Below, in pieces: positions 45,589-58,799 of a stretch of DNA of 64,000 nucleotides. The notes under the pieces are model-generated. The model was not told the DNA's origin. It saw only the letters and a list, made by a program, of their open reading frames with translations, and searched no databases. Source of the DNA: Apium graveolens. Lineage: Eukaryota; Streptophyta; Magnoliopsida; Apiales; Apiaceae. The DNA lies in NCBI RefSeq assembly GCF_009905375.1, contig NC_133653.1, forward strand, positions 83,464,911 through 83,528,910, read 5' to 3'. Within the stretch, counting starts at the first letter, position 1, and every line of letters begins with the position of its first letter. Position numbers and translations under genes: made by a program.

Positions 45589-47428
45589 AATTTATACCTT
45601 CTCAAAATCATTATACGCTTTTATTGCACTTGTGCCAACAATCCTTCTAGCAGCTCGGTCCATGAGCATAACATTACATGAAAATGTATCATCTTCGGCA
45701 AAGACCATGATACGAAACCTGAATTTATAAGGAATTTTGTGATAAGTATTGAAAGTTGACTTTAATACATAGTAAAGCATAATAAATTTTTGATATAACT
45801 CTAATTTGTTCTACCTTTTAGGGGCAACCAGAATTATGCGAGGACAATTATTACATCGAAATCTCCTGTCAAGCCGCTCAACCTCTTGTTGACATTTGTT
45901 ACAACTGTAAAACTACCATGCTACATCCTCATCCACCTTAACAACTGAGAACGTGGTGTATATCCTTTTCTGTTTGAAGTGAAAAAAGTTCAGATTTAAA
46001 AATAAATCATATTCAATATGGTTGTGTCGTGCAAATTTTATAAAGATTATAAAACCTTCAAGTCATCATATGTCAGCTTTTCATTGAGATCCTTTAATGT
46101 CATTCTTTCCATAAAGGTTTGAACAAATTCAGATTTTGCCGCCTTAAGATATTTTTCTCTCTTTGACAAATATCCTTCCTCCTTCAACCTACAAAGGTAA
46201 ACATCGATGTTTATTAACTCAGCCTCCTATCAACTGTTATTAAACATGCAAACGTGCTGTAATTATGTAATTATTATAATTCTTAATTGTAGTACCTCAT
46301 CCTCATATCAGTCACAGATTCATCATCTAGGTTGAGGTACAATTTTGAAGATGGCAAAGTACCAATCTGCACAGTATCTAAATCAAAGCAATATAGTTCA
46401 GGAAATTGTTGTATAATGCCGAGGTCATTTATACTAAGTAGTTAAAGAGAACTTACTCATGAAAGTTGTAACTTTTGTGCTCGTTATTATTGCAATGACT
46501 GGAGACTGGAGTTCCTTAGTATAAATGTTATTGGCCAACACAACAAGATCTCTCCAAACACTTACTTTATGCTGATTACTATATTGAAAAATGAACATAT
46601 ATTTGAGGATATACAACTTCCACATTAGAGGCGGACTCAGAAAATAATTATAATTACAGGATAACTATTAATACATTCGACAAACCTGGAATCACAAATC
46701 CTGAATTTGACAATGTCTCGCATGCCAAATTTTGTGTCAAGTTTCGTTAGAGGTTCAAAATCCTCAATAACTCCAATTACATCTAAATTAAACAGAGAAA
46801 TATATTTAATTTAGTGAAAGATAAAATGCAGTGAAATATTAAGGTACACATTTTAAAAAACTAATAATCTGAACAAAAAGAGTATTATATTAAGGTCACC
46901 TATAGCAAATTCAGGCTGTTGTTGTGGCTGATATTTGTTGGCCTCAGTAAAAAGATCACCTAAATCTAGAAATTCGAATTTGTAGGCAGGAATCATGCCA
47001 TCGTCTTCAACAGCGGTGACCGTAGTATATTGTGAAAATCTGATGCGGATATCAGCTTGTACGGGCTTCAGATTACCGACAACATCTTTCACAGAAAATT
47101 GGTCAAAAACATAAACGCCTCCTTCAATCACCGGAGTTTTGAATCCATTCCAAATATTGGGATAAGCAAATGCATGGACGTGATTATTCTAAAACAAACG
47201 AGGATGTTACATTTGGTATATAAAAGAAGGTAGGATTTTACGTAATACCATAATAAAATTTTACAACATAAGACTTACGTCATCATCAAGCAGAATGACA
47301 TTATATCCTTTGACTGATCCATTCTCAGAGCTAACGCTGGTCCACATCCTAGTTACTCTAGCCTTAATCTTCCAATTGGTAGTCGATTGATCAAGGTCTT
47401 CAATAAGATTGAATACTGCAGACTCCAT
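45589..47428 (-). pseudogene. RPA1-like gene (second copy) of Helitron, interrupted by copia
   Basis: Replication protein A large-subunit-like. ATG at 47428. Exon 1 is 47279-47428 (WKIKARVTRMWTS, first OB fold), donor GTAAG. Exon 2 is about 46900-47188 (HVHAFAYPNIW, VYVFDQFSV). Then DVIGVIEDFEPLT near 46690-46785, KVSVWRDLVVLANN near 46434-46555, LYLNLDDESV near 46300-46380, a Lys-rich exon near 46055-46191, and a zinc-finger exon near 45820-45975 with CNKC...CNNC. The last exon seen (45597-45718, FRIMVFAEDDTFSCNVML) ends at the copia LTR. An in-frame TAG precedes the first zinc-finger Cys pair. Such proteins bind single-stranded DNA, plausibly during Helitron replication. Confidence 0.8.
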
Positions 47429-48599
47429 TGAAGCTTTTGTTCAAGTCAATTAAACAAAGTGTCAAGCATTAACAATTGAGGAATTAAAACCTACAAAATA
47501 TTAACAAAAATTGATAGCATGCACGATGAAGAAATAATGATAACATATTAGATCAGTTCGTACCAATCGATGATGTTTTTAGAGAGAACAAATTGAGAGG
47601 AAACCTAAAGTTTTATTTTTAGTGTCAGAGTATGTTTGATGTTTATCTCAAGGCATGAAATTTAAATACATTTGCAAATGATATATGCAACTTGATAGGT
47701 TATGATTACTATTCAAACTGGTAAATTGATGCTAATTGATACTCTATTTTAACTGTATGATAAAGATTGCCAACAATATGGTCCTGATTGATTCTCTAAT
47801 TATTCATCAATTATCTTATTCAATCTGGTAAGTTGATGCTAATTGATACTTTTTTTTAAAATATGTACGATAAATACCGACAACAATATATTCCTGAATG
47901 ATTATATCATTAATCATCAATTATCTTCCTATATATTCAATATAATTCTTGAATATATAAGTACAATTTAGATGTAACGGAATATTATATTTTAAATTTT
48001 GAGTTAATTAATTAATTAAGGTTAATCAATTAAATTAATCCAATCATCACAATCAAAGTGTTATTGATTCCATTTTTTTTATTAACTTGTATATTTTTGT
48101 TCATAACTCTGTCTGTTTCTCTAATTCATTTAAAAATATGCATAAGATATGAAAATGATATGAATATTTATAACATAATCTGTTTGATTCTTTCAAAATG
48201 GAATTATATATAACATCTTTTTTCAGAACTTTAGAATATACATATTAAATTAATGTATTTATTTAAACTGTTGAGTTGAGATAATTTGATCAAAATTGTT
48301 CCAACATTTAATAAAAACAAATACTGAGAGAATTACGATTTTCACAGAAATTATAAAATAATCCATAGCGTGGTAAATAAGTTTAATAAAAACAAATACA
48401 ACAATGCGGTTGAATCAAGAAGTTTATTAGCATTCCAACAATTGAAAAACGACATGTCTCATCAATTTAATAGAAATGCAGTAAAAATAAAGTGTCTTCA
48501 AGCTTCGTTGACGGGAATGGTTTTGCAGCGTCAAATTTGGATTTGTCAAATGTCCATCAACCTATATTGCAAAAGATGTAAAAATTATAAGCGTATATG
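47429..48599 (-). other. Spacer between the two RPA-like genes
   Basis: AT-rich (47640-48360). Some minus-strand sequence at 48370-48560 may be decayed 3' exon material of the upstream RPA copy, but I cannot assign a frame. Confidence 0.45.
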
Positions 48600-49768
48600 A
48601 AAAAAATGATGTAAAAATCAAAAATACATAATTTATATTTAGTTACCTATGCCTCAAATAAAAGACATCATGATAATCAAGATTGACAAAAAGCTTTATT
48701 GACGGAATATTGCTGATCCGCGCTCTTTCAGTTTTTAAGAGCGAAAAATATATATTATTTAAGAGCTAGAAGAAATTCTATAACTTATGAGAAGGCTTAC
48801 AATTTTAAAGGTTTTTAATATAAAAATAAGACATTAACCTCGATACATAAAGACTCTAACAGATGCTAGAATCACAATTTTGGGTTCAATTTCAGTAACT
48901 GGGTACAATGATTCAAAATTTGTTGGCAAAGAACCGCTAAAATACACTTGGATGGCCCTCCTAAATTGAATATAATAAAACGCCAAACACTTATGGATGT
49001 TCAATAGTGTTAATACGTAAAATATGAAAATTGGAGGATGGCGTAGTTTTTTTATAATTTTCAAAAAATTATTGAAGAGTCTTACACGCCATCTGAAATT
49101 CTGAAGCGTAACACTTCCTTTTCACCAAATCTTGTCATAATAGAATGTACTGGTTACAGGAGTTCAACAATTCCAATAACATCTACAACAATAAACTTAA
49201 AGTTAAAAATAACAAATTGTAAGCGATTTGTTCTAAAATTTTATACGCAATACTAGTGGAATAAATAGGAAGCTCGTCGAGAGCAGAACAATGAAGAGAA
49301 TTATATAGGAGCGTCACATGAACCAAATCAAATTTATGACGCAGTATACTCAAAATTTCCTCAGGTTCCAACACCACCACAGTGATGGGAAGAAACATGA
49401 TGTAATTTGCAGAACGTACAGGCCTCAAAAATCCAGCAGCTGGAAGAACCTGAACATTTCTGATACGTAACAATCTGCCAGGATGAATGATAAAGTAAAA
49501 TAAATTCCAAAGAGCTGGTGGAACAATTGCAAGTATGTGATTATTTTGCAAAAAAGAAAATCTTAGGATAGAGGCTGGAAAACACAATCATAGATGTGGT
49601 ATAAGTCATATAGTTATTCGATCAAACCTCACAGTCCAATAGAATAAGATTGTGCCTGACTAAGACACCTTGTCGATTAGTTGATACCCACATTCTTGTC
49701 ACACGGACCTTCAAAGTCCAAGCTGTATGATTACCATCCAGATTGGATAAATGATGATGGTCCTGCAT
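48600..49768 (-). pseudogene. RPA1-like gene (first copy) of Helitron
   Basis: ATG at 49768. Exon 1 is 49628-49768 (47 codons: WTLKVRVTRMWVS, HNLILLDCE), donor GTTTG. Exon 2 begins near 49550 (NNHILAIVPPALW) and continues with RNVQVLPAAGFLRPV and FLPITVVVLEPEE to about 49185. Exon 3 near 49090-49180 reads DVIGIVELL then a stop. Exon 4 is 48843-48966 (YFSGSLPTNFES). Exon 5 near 48655-48745 reads SIKLFVNLDYHDVFY. The order of exons matches the second copy, so the two are tandem duplicates that have diverged strongly. It probably bound single-stranded DNA. Confidence 0.75.
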
Positions 49769-50438
49769 ATCTGAGTAATGAAAAAGTTAATAGATGTTGT
49801 CAAAAAAGGAGTATGTTAAACGTTCATATCAACAAATAGGTAATGAATTGTAATTATACTTGGATGTTCTGCCATATGAACTCTGAAATTAGTTTGTGAG
49901 TTGGATATATAGCAAAAATAATCTGAATGTGTGGAGAGTTTAAGACAATCGACTGTATTTTTAATAAAGATATACACTATCTTTATAGTTAAGGTGATAG
50001 GATGATAATTAGTCCATGAAAATCTCAATCAATAGATATCTATTAGAGTTGTATGATGATCCTTAACAGCTTACACTAATATTAGCATGGAAAAAAGATT
50101 GTGTTAAAATAGAAGATCAATTAGTAACATAAACGTGATATTAAACAAATATTTAAATATGAGTTAGTTATTTGATACATATTATTGTTATCCCATAATC
50201 TTCTATGATTATCATAATGTCTCCTTATCAATATAAAACATATCACAACTAATTATATTGAGAATTTGATATGCATAAAAAACTATTCGAGAATCTGCCT
50301 TTTACTTCGCATATGAGCATGAATAACCAATATGACCTGATGTAATTCTAATTTAATAACAAAAAATTTTCTCGCACTACCAATTATAATAAAATGATGA
50401 GTAACTTAGTCAGGATTGTAAATGTGCAATACAAATAA
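49769..50438. other. Spacer between RPA-like gene and RepHel
   Basis: About 0.7 kb of AT-rich DNA. I see no gene; short ORFs (for example 49816-50028 minus) have no recognisable features. Confidence 0.5.
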
Positions 50439-53400
50439 CTAATATGATACATTCTCCTCATTTATGCTCGGTAGGTTGTAAAATACTTCTTCATAGACTA
50501 CATTTGATGTAATATTTGTGGTGGTACCATCATCACTGTCGATGAGAATGTGGAGACCGTCTGGTCTTTTAACTCTTGAGATGGCAACGTAGACATGGCC
50601 ATGAGAAAACACTGCTCCGGGAAGGTATAGACCAACCGTGTCAAGTGATTGGCCCTGGCTCTTATTAATTGTCCTTGCGTAACAAATCTGGAGTGGGAAC
50701 TGAATTCTTTTAAACTCAAAAGGCCAACTGGTATCTGTTGTAATCATCTCTATCCTCGGGATCAAATGTTTTGACCCAACATAGGATCCGCATAGTATTT
50801 CACACTCAATACTATTCTTCTTGCAGGATGTCACAATCATTCACGTGCCGTTACAAAAACCCATAATTTGGTTTAAATTTCTCATAAGCATGACAACGAC
50901 GCCAATCTTGATGTTTAACTCATGTTTAGGAATGCAAGGCATATCTAATGAGTTCAGGTACTCTACTGGAAATGCTGATTAGAAATCATTATATTCATCA
51001 CTAGCATCGTCAATTGAATCCTGACTAAGATATGTGTGTAGAGGTCCAGGAATTTTCTCAAGAATGTTGTTATTGATGTCGTCCACCACAACATTAGTTG
51101 GTGTTAGGATAGCTCTTGATCTTAGATAAGAATGTGAAGACATGTTTTTTAGAAAATCCGAGTAAGTTATTTCAAAAAGACTTTCTATAGGAGTTTGCGT
51201 GGTATGAACAACATATTGATCTGGAATCTTTATTAGCATTTCACCAGTGTCTGCATCAGGACTAAAGTTCTCAACTTTACCATCGCCAACTAAAAGATAC
51301 CATTTACTGAAATCCGCTATAACCTTATTCTCCATTTTTGTATTTCCTGCATGAAGCCTCATATTTTGCTTAAGTAAAAATACTTGGCAAAATTCCCAAA
51401 TCTTTGATTTATTGAGGGTGGAACCTACTATTTCAGCTCTGGATGCCTTTGGAATCACGGGTAAAATCTGCCTATAATCTCCGCCAAAAACTATTGTGAT
51501 ACCACCAAATGGCTTCTTTGCTCTCCTTTTGTCAATAGCAAACATTATATCCCTCAAAGAACGATCAACAGATTCAAGGGCATGACGATGTTGCATTGGT
51601 GCTTCATCCCAAATGATCAAATCAGTTTGTTGGATTAATTCTGCAATATCGGTTCCATGTCTGATTCCAGCTATACTGTCCTGATCAAGTTTCAAAGGAA
51701 TATAGAATCTTGAATGTGCAGTTCTACCACCAGGCCACAATACGGCTGCTATTCCATATGAGGCAACAGGAAGCACAATCTTTCCTTTTGAACGAAGTCG
51801 ACAACTTAATGTCTGCCACATAAATGTCTTGCCGCATCCTCCACTTCCATATACAAAGAAAACACCACCTACCTTATTATAAACATTTTATATGATAGAA
51901 TCGTAAACGTTCTTCTGTTCAGGGTTGAGCATTCCATGATTCTTTTTATGCAAAATTTTCAGTTCTTCTTTATCATATGAAGTTTCTTCTTGGTATAGTC
52001 TGTTAACAGCATTGCTAAAATAAACTCCACTTGGAAATGGCATTGTCGCGTAGTCCTTCAAACTCTTCCCGATGTCATTAAACAATTTTTCAATTTCTGC
52101 GGGCAAAAATATATATGAAGTGTTATGTTAGTTTAAAAGTATACTACATATAATATCTAAAACAGAATTATGTTAATTATTCAGGTAATATGATAATGAG
52201 ATATAAACCTGCAAGTGCATAATTCTTCAAATCTTCGTCTGATAGGTATAGATGAGGATCATTAAGCATATGTCTCCTGATGATGAGAATATCGTCTGAC
52301 ATACATTGCCAATTAGCTTCCCAAAGTCTAAGTGGATCTGAAATAGGACTATATGCCAAAATATTGACAAACATTGCACGTAACTGTAGAGGCAATGATG
52401 TATGGGAGTTCTCGACAATTGCTTCATGCCATTGGTTATCATTTTGTAGAAGACCAAGGGCCGCGCAAGCTTTCTTGAATGTTTCGTGGATGTGTCCATT
52501 AACAGTTTTAAGATCTTCAAAAGACCTGGAACCTTTCTTCCTAAGTAACAACATGCGGAGATATAATAGTTCATCACTTGATGAATGCACTTCAGAGAGT
52601 CTCCCAATAACATCTCCTCTTTTCCTTTCTTTCCAGATACCAGGTCAAGGATGCCAAGTAAATTTATTTATAAATTCAGAATAACTATAATTCCTCGCAT
52701 TTGGTAAAGTCTTATTTGCATCAAACCATGCTTCTAACTTGGTTTTTTTTGATATTGCATTGTCGCAAAAATTCTCCAAGACATCTCCAGCCTTAAACGA
52801 AACATGCTTCTCGCCTGGTAAATGTATCAGTAACCTCTCTACCGATGGCCAACGGGAATGAATGTCAAAAGCAAATATCCTCCAAGATGCTTCTGACGCG
52901 CAAACATATCTCCCATCCAAATAATGTTTTACCTCATCAATCAGACCTTTTGGTGCTTTTTTTGGGATTGTTGCAGAAGTACCTGTACGTGTTTTCCTCA
53001 AACACATTGTTGCCGTGTCATGACCCTTTAGACAGTATTTGAAAAAGTACTTTAATGATCTTAAATTATTGCAAATCTCCAGATTCATGTGACATTGAAA
53101 ATGCACCAAAAGATCGCGATTGAATGGGACAACAAAGCGATTATCAAGATTGACCCCCTTCTTGTTAATGGTAATTCCAGTCCTCCTTCTTTTATATATG
53201 GGGAATCCACACTCATCAAAAAATGTATGAGAATTATACCTGTATCAAAACATTTTTAAAATTGTAAAAAATCTGGTAATAAAATCGGAGGTATTAACAA
53301 AGTAAAGTATTTATAATTTAAGGATGTTAATGAAAATACTGCTTAGGAAAATGCTTTATACAGTTGCCTTTGACCATGCATGGAGATTTAGTATAATCAG

Positions 53401-55275
53401 GACCACATGGTCCGTGGATCATATAATTGCTCACGGAATTATATCCAACTGGATCAATTTCTGGATCGGGAATTTCAGCTGATACCATTTTATCAATTTG
53501 CTCAGTTGTTTTAGGTCTATCGTCGGGGTGCAACCAAATTAATATATGAGCGTGAGGCAATCCACGCTTCTGGAATTCAATTATATGCATCACTATGGAA
53601 ATATTGTAGAAAAATGGTTAGTACCAGGCAAAATATATACTAAAAGTGCATTTTGTTAGAACAATTTAGGAATAATAAACTGAGTATAAAAAAACTTAGC
53701 TAAAATGATACCTCATATACATCTGCCAAAACAATTTTTCTTTTTAATCATATCCATAAGTTGATCAACCTTTATTTTAAAGACTCTGGCTACAACATCA
53801 GGTGCATCAGCAACATCAACACTAGGCATATGTTTTAACATGCGCTGAATTTCGGGCCATTTTGTATTAGTGGTCATAGTAAGGAACAATGAAGGATGTC
53901 CTAAAGTTCAACATATTGCTAATGAGTCTTTAAAATACTGAGTCATATAGTGTTTACTTATGGTAAATGAAGCGGGAAGAATGATTGCTTTACCAATATT
54001 GGATGGATTTCTATCTCCCTTTTACATTGCATCTCTGATATTATGGTAGAGATCAGATCTTATAGTAGTTTGATGGCCTCTAATCCAGTCCAATCTGTAC
54101 TGCTCAATTGCGGTGAAAACATCCACAACATATTGCTGCCATAAACGACCTCCAAGATGTGGTGTCAAACCTATTACAGTAAAAGGTATAAATTCATCGA
54201 ATATAAAATAATTATCACAAAGTTGAACAGCTGAATGAGAAATTATACTTCTGTTAAATAGCAAATTTGTACCTTCTGAAAGACGTATCATTAGTTTATA
54301 ATTATAAAACTCTCTCATTGTAATATACGTTCTAGCACCTTTTTCGCCAGGATCTTCAGATTCGGTAACTTCTACGTCTCTCTTAGAATGCTTCACATGT
54401 CTATTTAATGGGATCTCACGGTAATATCCAATATCTCCGTGAGGGAAAAGTAATGGATATTGAAGTTGAATGAAACGTGGATCGGTCTCAAAAATCCTCT
54501 GTAATCCGTCAACTCTAGAATCAATGACAGTATCTCGACAGCCTTTTTCATAAGGAGAAGTAACAATCAATCCTGCTACCTCATTTGATGGAGCAATGTG
54601 ATTTGGTCGGCCACTTGCTAAACTCGATGACATCAGAACCAATTTAAACTCATCTACTGCATTTTGCCTAACCCTTTCGTGAGCCATACGAAAACCTTTA
54701 ACCAACCTGTTATGCTCATCCAACATATGCAACAAAGATTGTACAATTTCTTCATTAACAGCATCCATGCAACCATTAACTGCATTGATCCTGTTGTTGA
54801 TTTCGTCCTCTGTGTCATAGATATAAAGCTGACAAAATTTTGGAGTGTTATCATCAGTTGGGACCAGACTTCCTATATTGTGGTAATTAACACCTTGGAC
54901 CTTGAAGCAATATGGCGCACCACCTCTGTTTATTGAATGGTCAATCTTTCCTCCAGTAGAGCTCATAAAAAACATGCAATTGTAAAACCTTATGTTAAGT
55001 TTAAAATGCTTAAAATGAACACCACCAGTAAGGAGAGTAGCCAGAGGTTCAGGAGGCTGTTTCTCCTTATCCAGTACGACTTGACCATTTTTACAACAAA
55101 GAGAAAATGTTGGTGGCTTATTAGGAGAACTCTTATTGTTTTTTTCGTGATTCCACATGATAGCATCACACTTCAAACAGATTTTATCAGGGGCTCCAAG
55201 ATCCAAGTATCTGTCCCACATAAATTGATTATTGCTCAAATCTTCTTCATCAATATCCTCAATATCACTTGCCAT
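50439..55275 (-). pseudogene. RepHel: Helitron replication initiator and PIF1-type helicase
   Basis: Exon 55275-54022 holds the Helitron N-terminal domain (CLKCDAIMW, LQYPLLFPHGDIGYY, HLGGRLWQQYVVD). The next stretch to 53720 includes LPASFTISKHYMTQY. 53593-53327 has the HUH metal motif in LPHAHILIWL. About 53220-52645 has the tyrosine pair in LKYFFKYCLKGHD. 52590-52177 is the Rep-helicase linker. Helicase: Walker A GSGGCGKT near 51830-51855, Walker B IIWDEAPM, motif III VFGGDYRQILPV, and C-terminal YARTINKSQGQSLD (ORF 50439-50840). Stops at 54022, 53917, 52645, 51888, 50979 and 50838 break it. It nicked and unwound DNA for rolling-circle transposition. Confidence 0.9.
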
Positions 55276-58200
55276 GTCTATCGAAAAAAATACAAAATTT
55301 TAAAAATCATCATTGAGCAAAAGTAGGTGATGCTTCAGACAGTAAAATAATTATTAATGTCCTGCAGAATTAAACACATTATTTGAAAACAAATAATTAA
55401 TACCTCCACATGTTGTATCACTATCAATTGTAACATTTTCATCAACATCGTTGAACTCATTCATTAAATTTTTTTGCCTAGAACTTTATCCTTTTTCAAA
55501 TGTACTCTTTACATTTATTGTATTGAACGACGAAGGATCTGGTGATAGTTTTCCACAAAACTTTTTTGAAGGATTCTGTTCTTCTTCACTGTTAGCAACA
55601 ATTTTCTTTTTGACACCTTTTTGTTTGTGAACGGTTGTCACACAAGATTCGGGAATTGAGAATATGAGAGAACTGTTTCCACTGCTATTAATATTCTGAA
55701 TTTCTGCATTTTTACTATTATGTTCTGCATAATATATATTAGTAGATGCAGAGTATTAAACATGACACATTGTTTAGATAATCCGTCAGAGTTTTGTAAT
55801 TCAGGAATAAGCCGGAAAATTTGATACCTTTGACAGGAACGTTTGGCGATATTATGTGTAGAAATTGATTTGTACTTTGTTCACCAGTCTGAGAAGAGGA
55901 ATACATTTCTGAAAAAATATTTTACAGAATACTGAAACTTTTAGAATTTGACATAATTTCGTAACTAACTGATACATCCGAAATTGCATTTTATTGTTTA
56001 AAAAATTACATGATGACTGTGGATTAGTTGCAGAAGAAAACTGAATATTAGGCGATGAAGTACATTGTCCGGATATTTTTCTCAAATCTGGTAAGGTGCT
56101 ACGAAATACACCGAGATTTTCTTTGTTGAAATTCTTTGGACGAATCCTAACTTTATGCACGACATAGAAGATGGAAAACATATTTTAGCATCTGCGCTGA
56201 TAAACACTCATACACATACTGAAATAAGAAGTTAATGAAAATAATGAAAATTAACCTGATTTTGAAATTAATGGAATATTAGGAGATATGTTTTGATCAA
56301 TTCTTGATAAAGGACTCGGCAGACACGATTGTGATTTTTTTACCACAACAGGCTGCATCATAGATCTATTGTTCATTGCTACAACTATTCCCACAAAATC
56401 CAAAATTTCAAAAGCAATTTAATAACAGATTTATCAGAAAAATGAGATATATCAAGAATTATACCATTAGGTTCTTCTGAACAAATTATGTGGCTTTCAA
56501 GATTTTCTGCAAGAGGGGTCTGCAGAACACTTTGTGTCTGTTGTGTTAACCGTGAATTCTGAGATGAAATACTACCTGAAGCATGTCTCCGCTATAAATT
56601 CTGGCCTAATAGATGTTAAAAATAGTAATCCTGAAATAAATCCAACTAAATTTTACCTCTTGACGATCTTAACGATATATTAGGCGACACACGTTCATCA
56701 GTTCTTGATAGAGGAGTTTTCATTAGATGGCATATATTATTAACTGAAACACAACAGATATAGGCAAATTAATGGCACAATTATAAAAAGATATGATACA
56801 TCTCAGAATGGAGTAAGAATGATATCATTATTATATTTTGGTGTCATTCTATTGCTTTCTCCATCTGCTAAGGTGTTACGAAAAACACCGAGATCTTGTT
56901 TGTTCAAATTCTTTGAACGAATTCTTACTTTTCGCACTACATAGAAGATGGAAAATAAATGGCAACATGAAACATGACCAACATCTCCCAATAGGCTGGA
57001 ATAAGATGTTGATCAAACTATTTTAAAATTAACCTGGTTTTGAGGTTGCTGAAATATTAGGATTTATATTTTCATCGAATATTGAAAGAGGACTCTTTAG
57101 AATACTTTGCAGCTGCAGCTTTAAACGTGTAAACTGAGATGAAACAGTACCTGCATGAAATTGTTAATCAGTAGTAATGGGTAAAATCCATCCTTATTTT
57201 ACCTATTGATGATCTTAACAATATATTAGGCTTAAAATATTAACAACAACATAACAGATTAAATTATCGAAGACAAAATTGGAAAAAAATGTATAATACC
57301 AATCAGAATGGATAAAGAATGATACCAATATTGTAATGTGATGTCATTCTATTGCTTTCCAGATTTGCTGCAAGTCCGCTATGCAAAACACCTTTCGAAA
57401 ACTGTCTTATTCCTGAGTTAATACAAAATTCAAGTCACAATTATAAATGCACGTATTAAAAGAATCAGACGGATAAACAATGATACAAATACCTTGTTCT
57501 GGTGTCACGCTTTGATCAATCATTGATTGCAGAGTTGTTACTGAATGACCTATTTTATTATTAACAACAACACGACACATATATGCAAACTGAAGACATC
57601 AATACAAAATCTGTATAATAACAATCAGAATGGATGAAGAATGATACCATTGATGTAATATGATGTCATTCTATTGCTTTCCGGATTTGCAGCAACTCCG
57701 CTATGAAACACACCTTTCGAAAGATGTCTTATTCCTGAATGTTAATAGAAACTTCAGGACATATTTATCAATCCATGTATAAAAACAATCAGGCGGATAA
57801 ACAATGAGACCAATACCCTGTTCTGGTGTCACGCTTTGATCAATAATTGATAACGGAGTTCTTACAGAATGATATGTTTTATTAACATAAGAACATCAAA
57901 TATATGTATAACAATGTACATTATCATTACTCATATGCTCGGTCGAAGAAGATACATGGTATGTTACATAACATGGTCTTTCAAACGTATATACACATCA
58001 ACCAATCTGAAATTCTTTAGAGAAAGCTTACGTGTATCATATATGTTTGCTGAATTTGTGAGATTCTTGTCCATATTCTTCCCACGCGTACGACATTTGA
58101 CAACTGAATTAATACATGAACATTATTATCACTTTCAATAAACGAATCAGAAATGGAATTAAAGTGGACACTACCTTGATTCTCTGGTTCTGATGGATTT

Positions 58201-58351
58201 TTAAACAAATTTTCAACATTGCGTCCACGAACACGTCGTTTTGAACCTATAAGAAAATCATGATCAAATCAGATATCTGCAAAACGATGTTATTATAAGT
58301 AAACTGACAATGGAGATGAATACCTGATGTACTTATTCCTCGAGAATCCAT
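55276..58351 (-). pseudogene. 5' exons of the RepHel gene with repeated two-exon modules
   Basis: A candidate start is ATG 58351 (MDSRGISTS, donor GTATTC), followed by exon 58175-58247 (RRVRGRNVENLFKNPSEP). Then two kinds of small exon alternate. Type 1 (TPLSxIDxxVSPN) lies at 57816-57865, 57492-57540, 57035-57105, 56657-56730 and 56260-56345. Type 2 (GVxxxxLAxNxESNRMT) lies at 57640-57735, 57335-57420 and 56818-56900, with a weaker one near 56470-56540. Exon 55990-56180 (KVRIRPKNFNKENLGV) resembles the copy at 56880-56950. Most exons end at GT and several are joined by short introns. The N-terminal region of the protein is thus built from a tandemly duplicated module; its role is unknown. 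Confidence 0.55.
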
Positions 58352-58799
58352 CCGGATATATTCAGTAAATTATGAACCTGGTTTTAACAGATGAACAACA
58401 TATTTTGTAAACTTGTATGACGAACATGATACACATCAAATCTTCATCAAGAATTTTATGAAAAAATTAGGTCAAAAATCTTGAGCTATTATCCTCAAAA
58501 CCTTACATACGAAACCAACCCATCAAATGAATTGGCTGTAGAAAAAATATAAATCAACTAAATTCATAAGATGAGACTCACTAATTAACTAATAAAAATG
58601 GAGGAACAGTTTAGATATACTAACCAACAATTCGTTCAAACTGAAGTACGCAATGAAAAAATTAGGTCATGCTTGCAAAGAATGATAAAGAATAAGGAAA
58701 CGAATAATTATCATTGAATTAGTGTTGTAACAGATGTGAGAAAATCATGCAAATCTTTTCTTAAATAAGATGTTTAAATTTTAAAATTCCAAAAATTTC

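Noticed and set aside
48370..48600. 76-codon plus-strand ORF between the RPA genes
   Set aside because: No similarity recognised, and the minus strand here may hold RPA exon remains.
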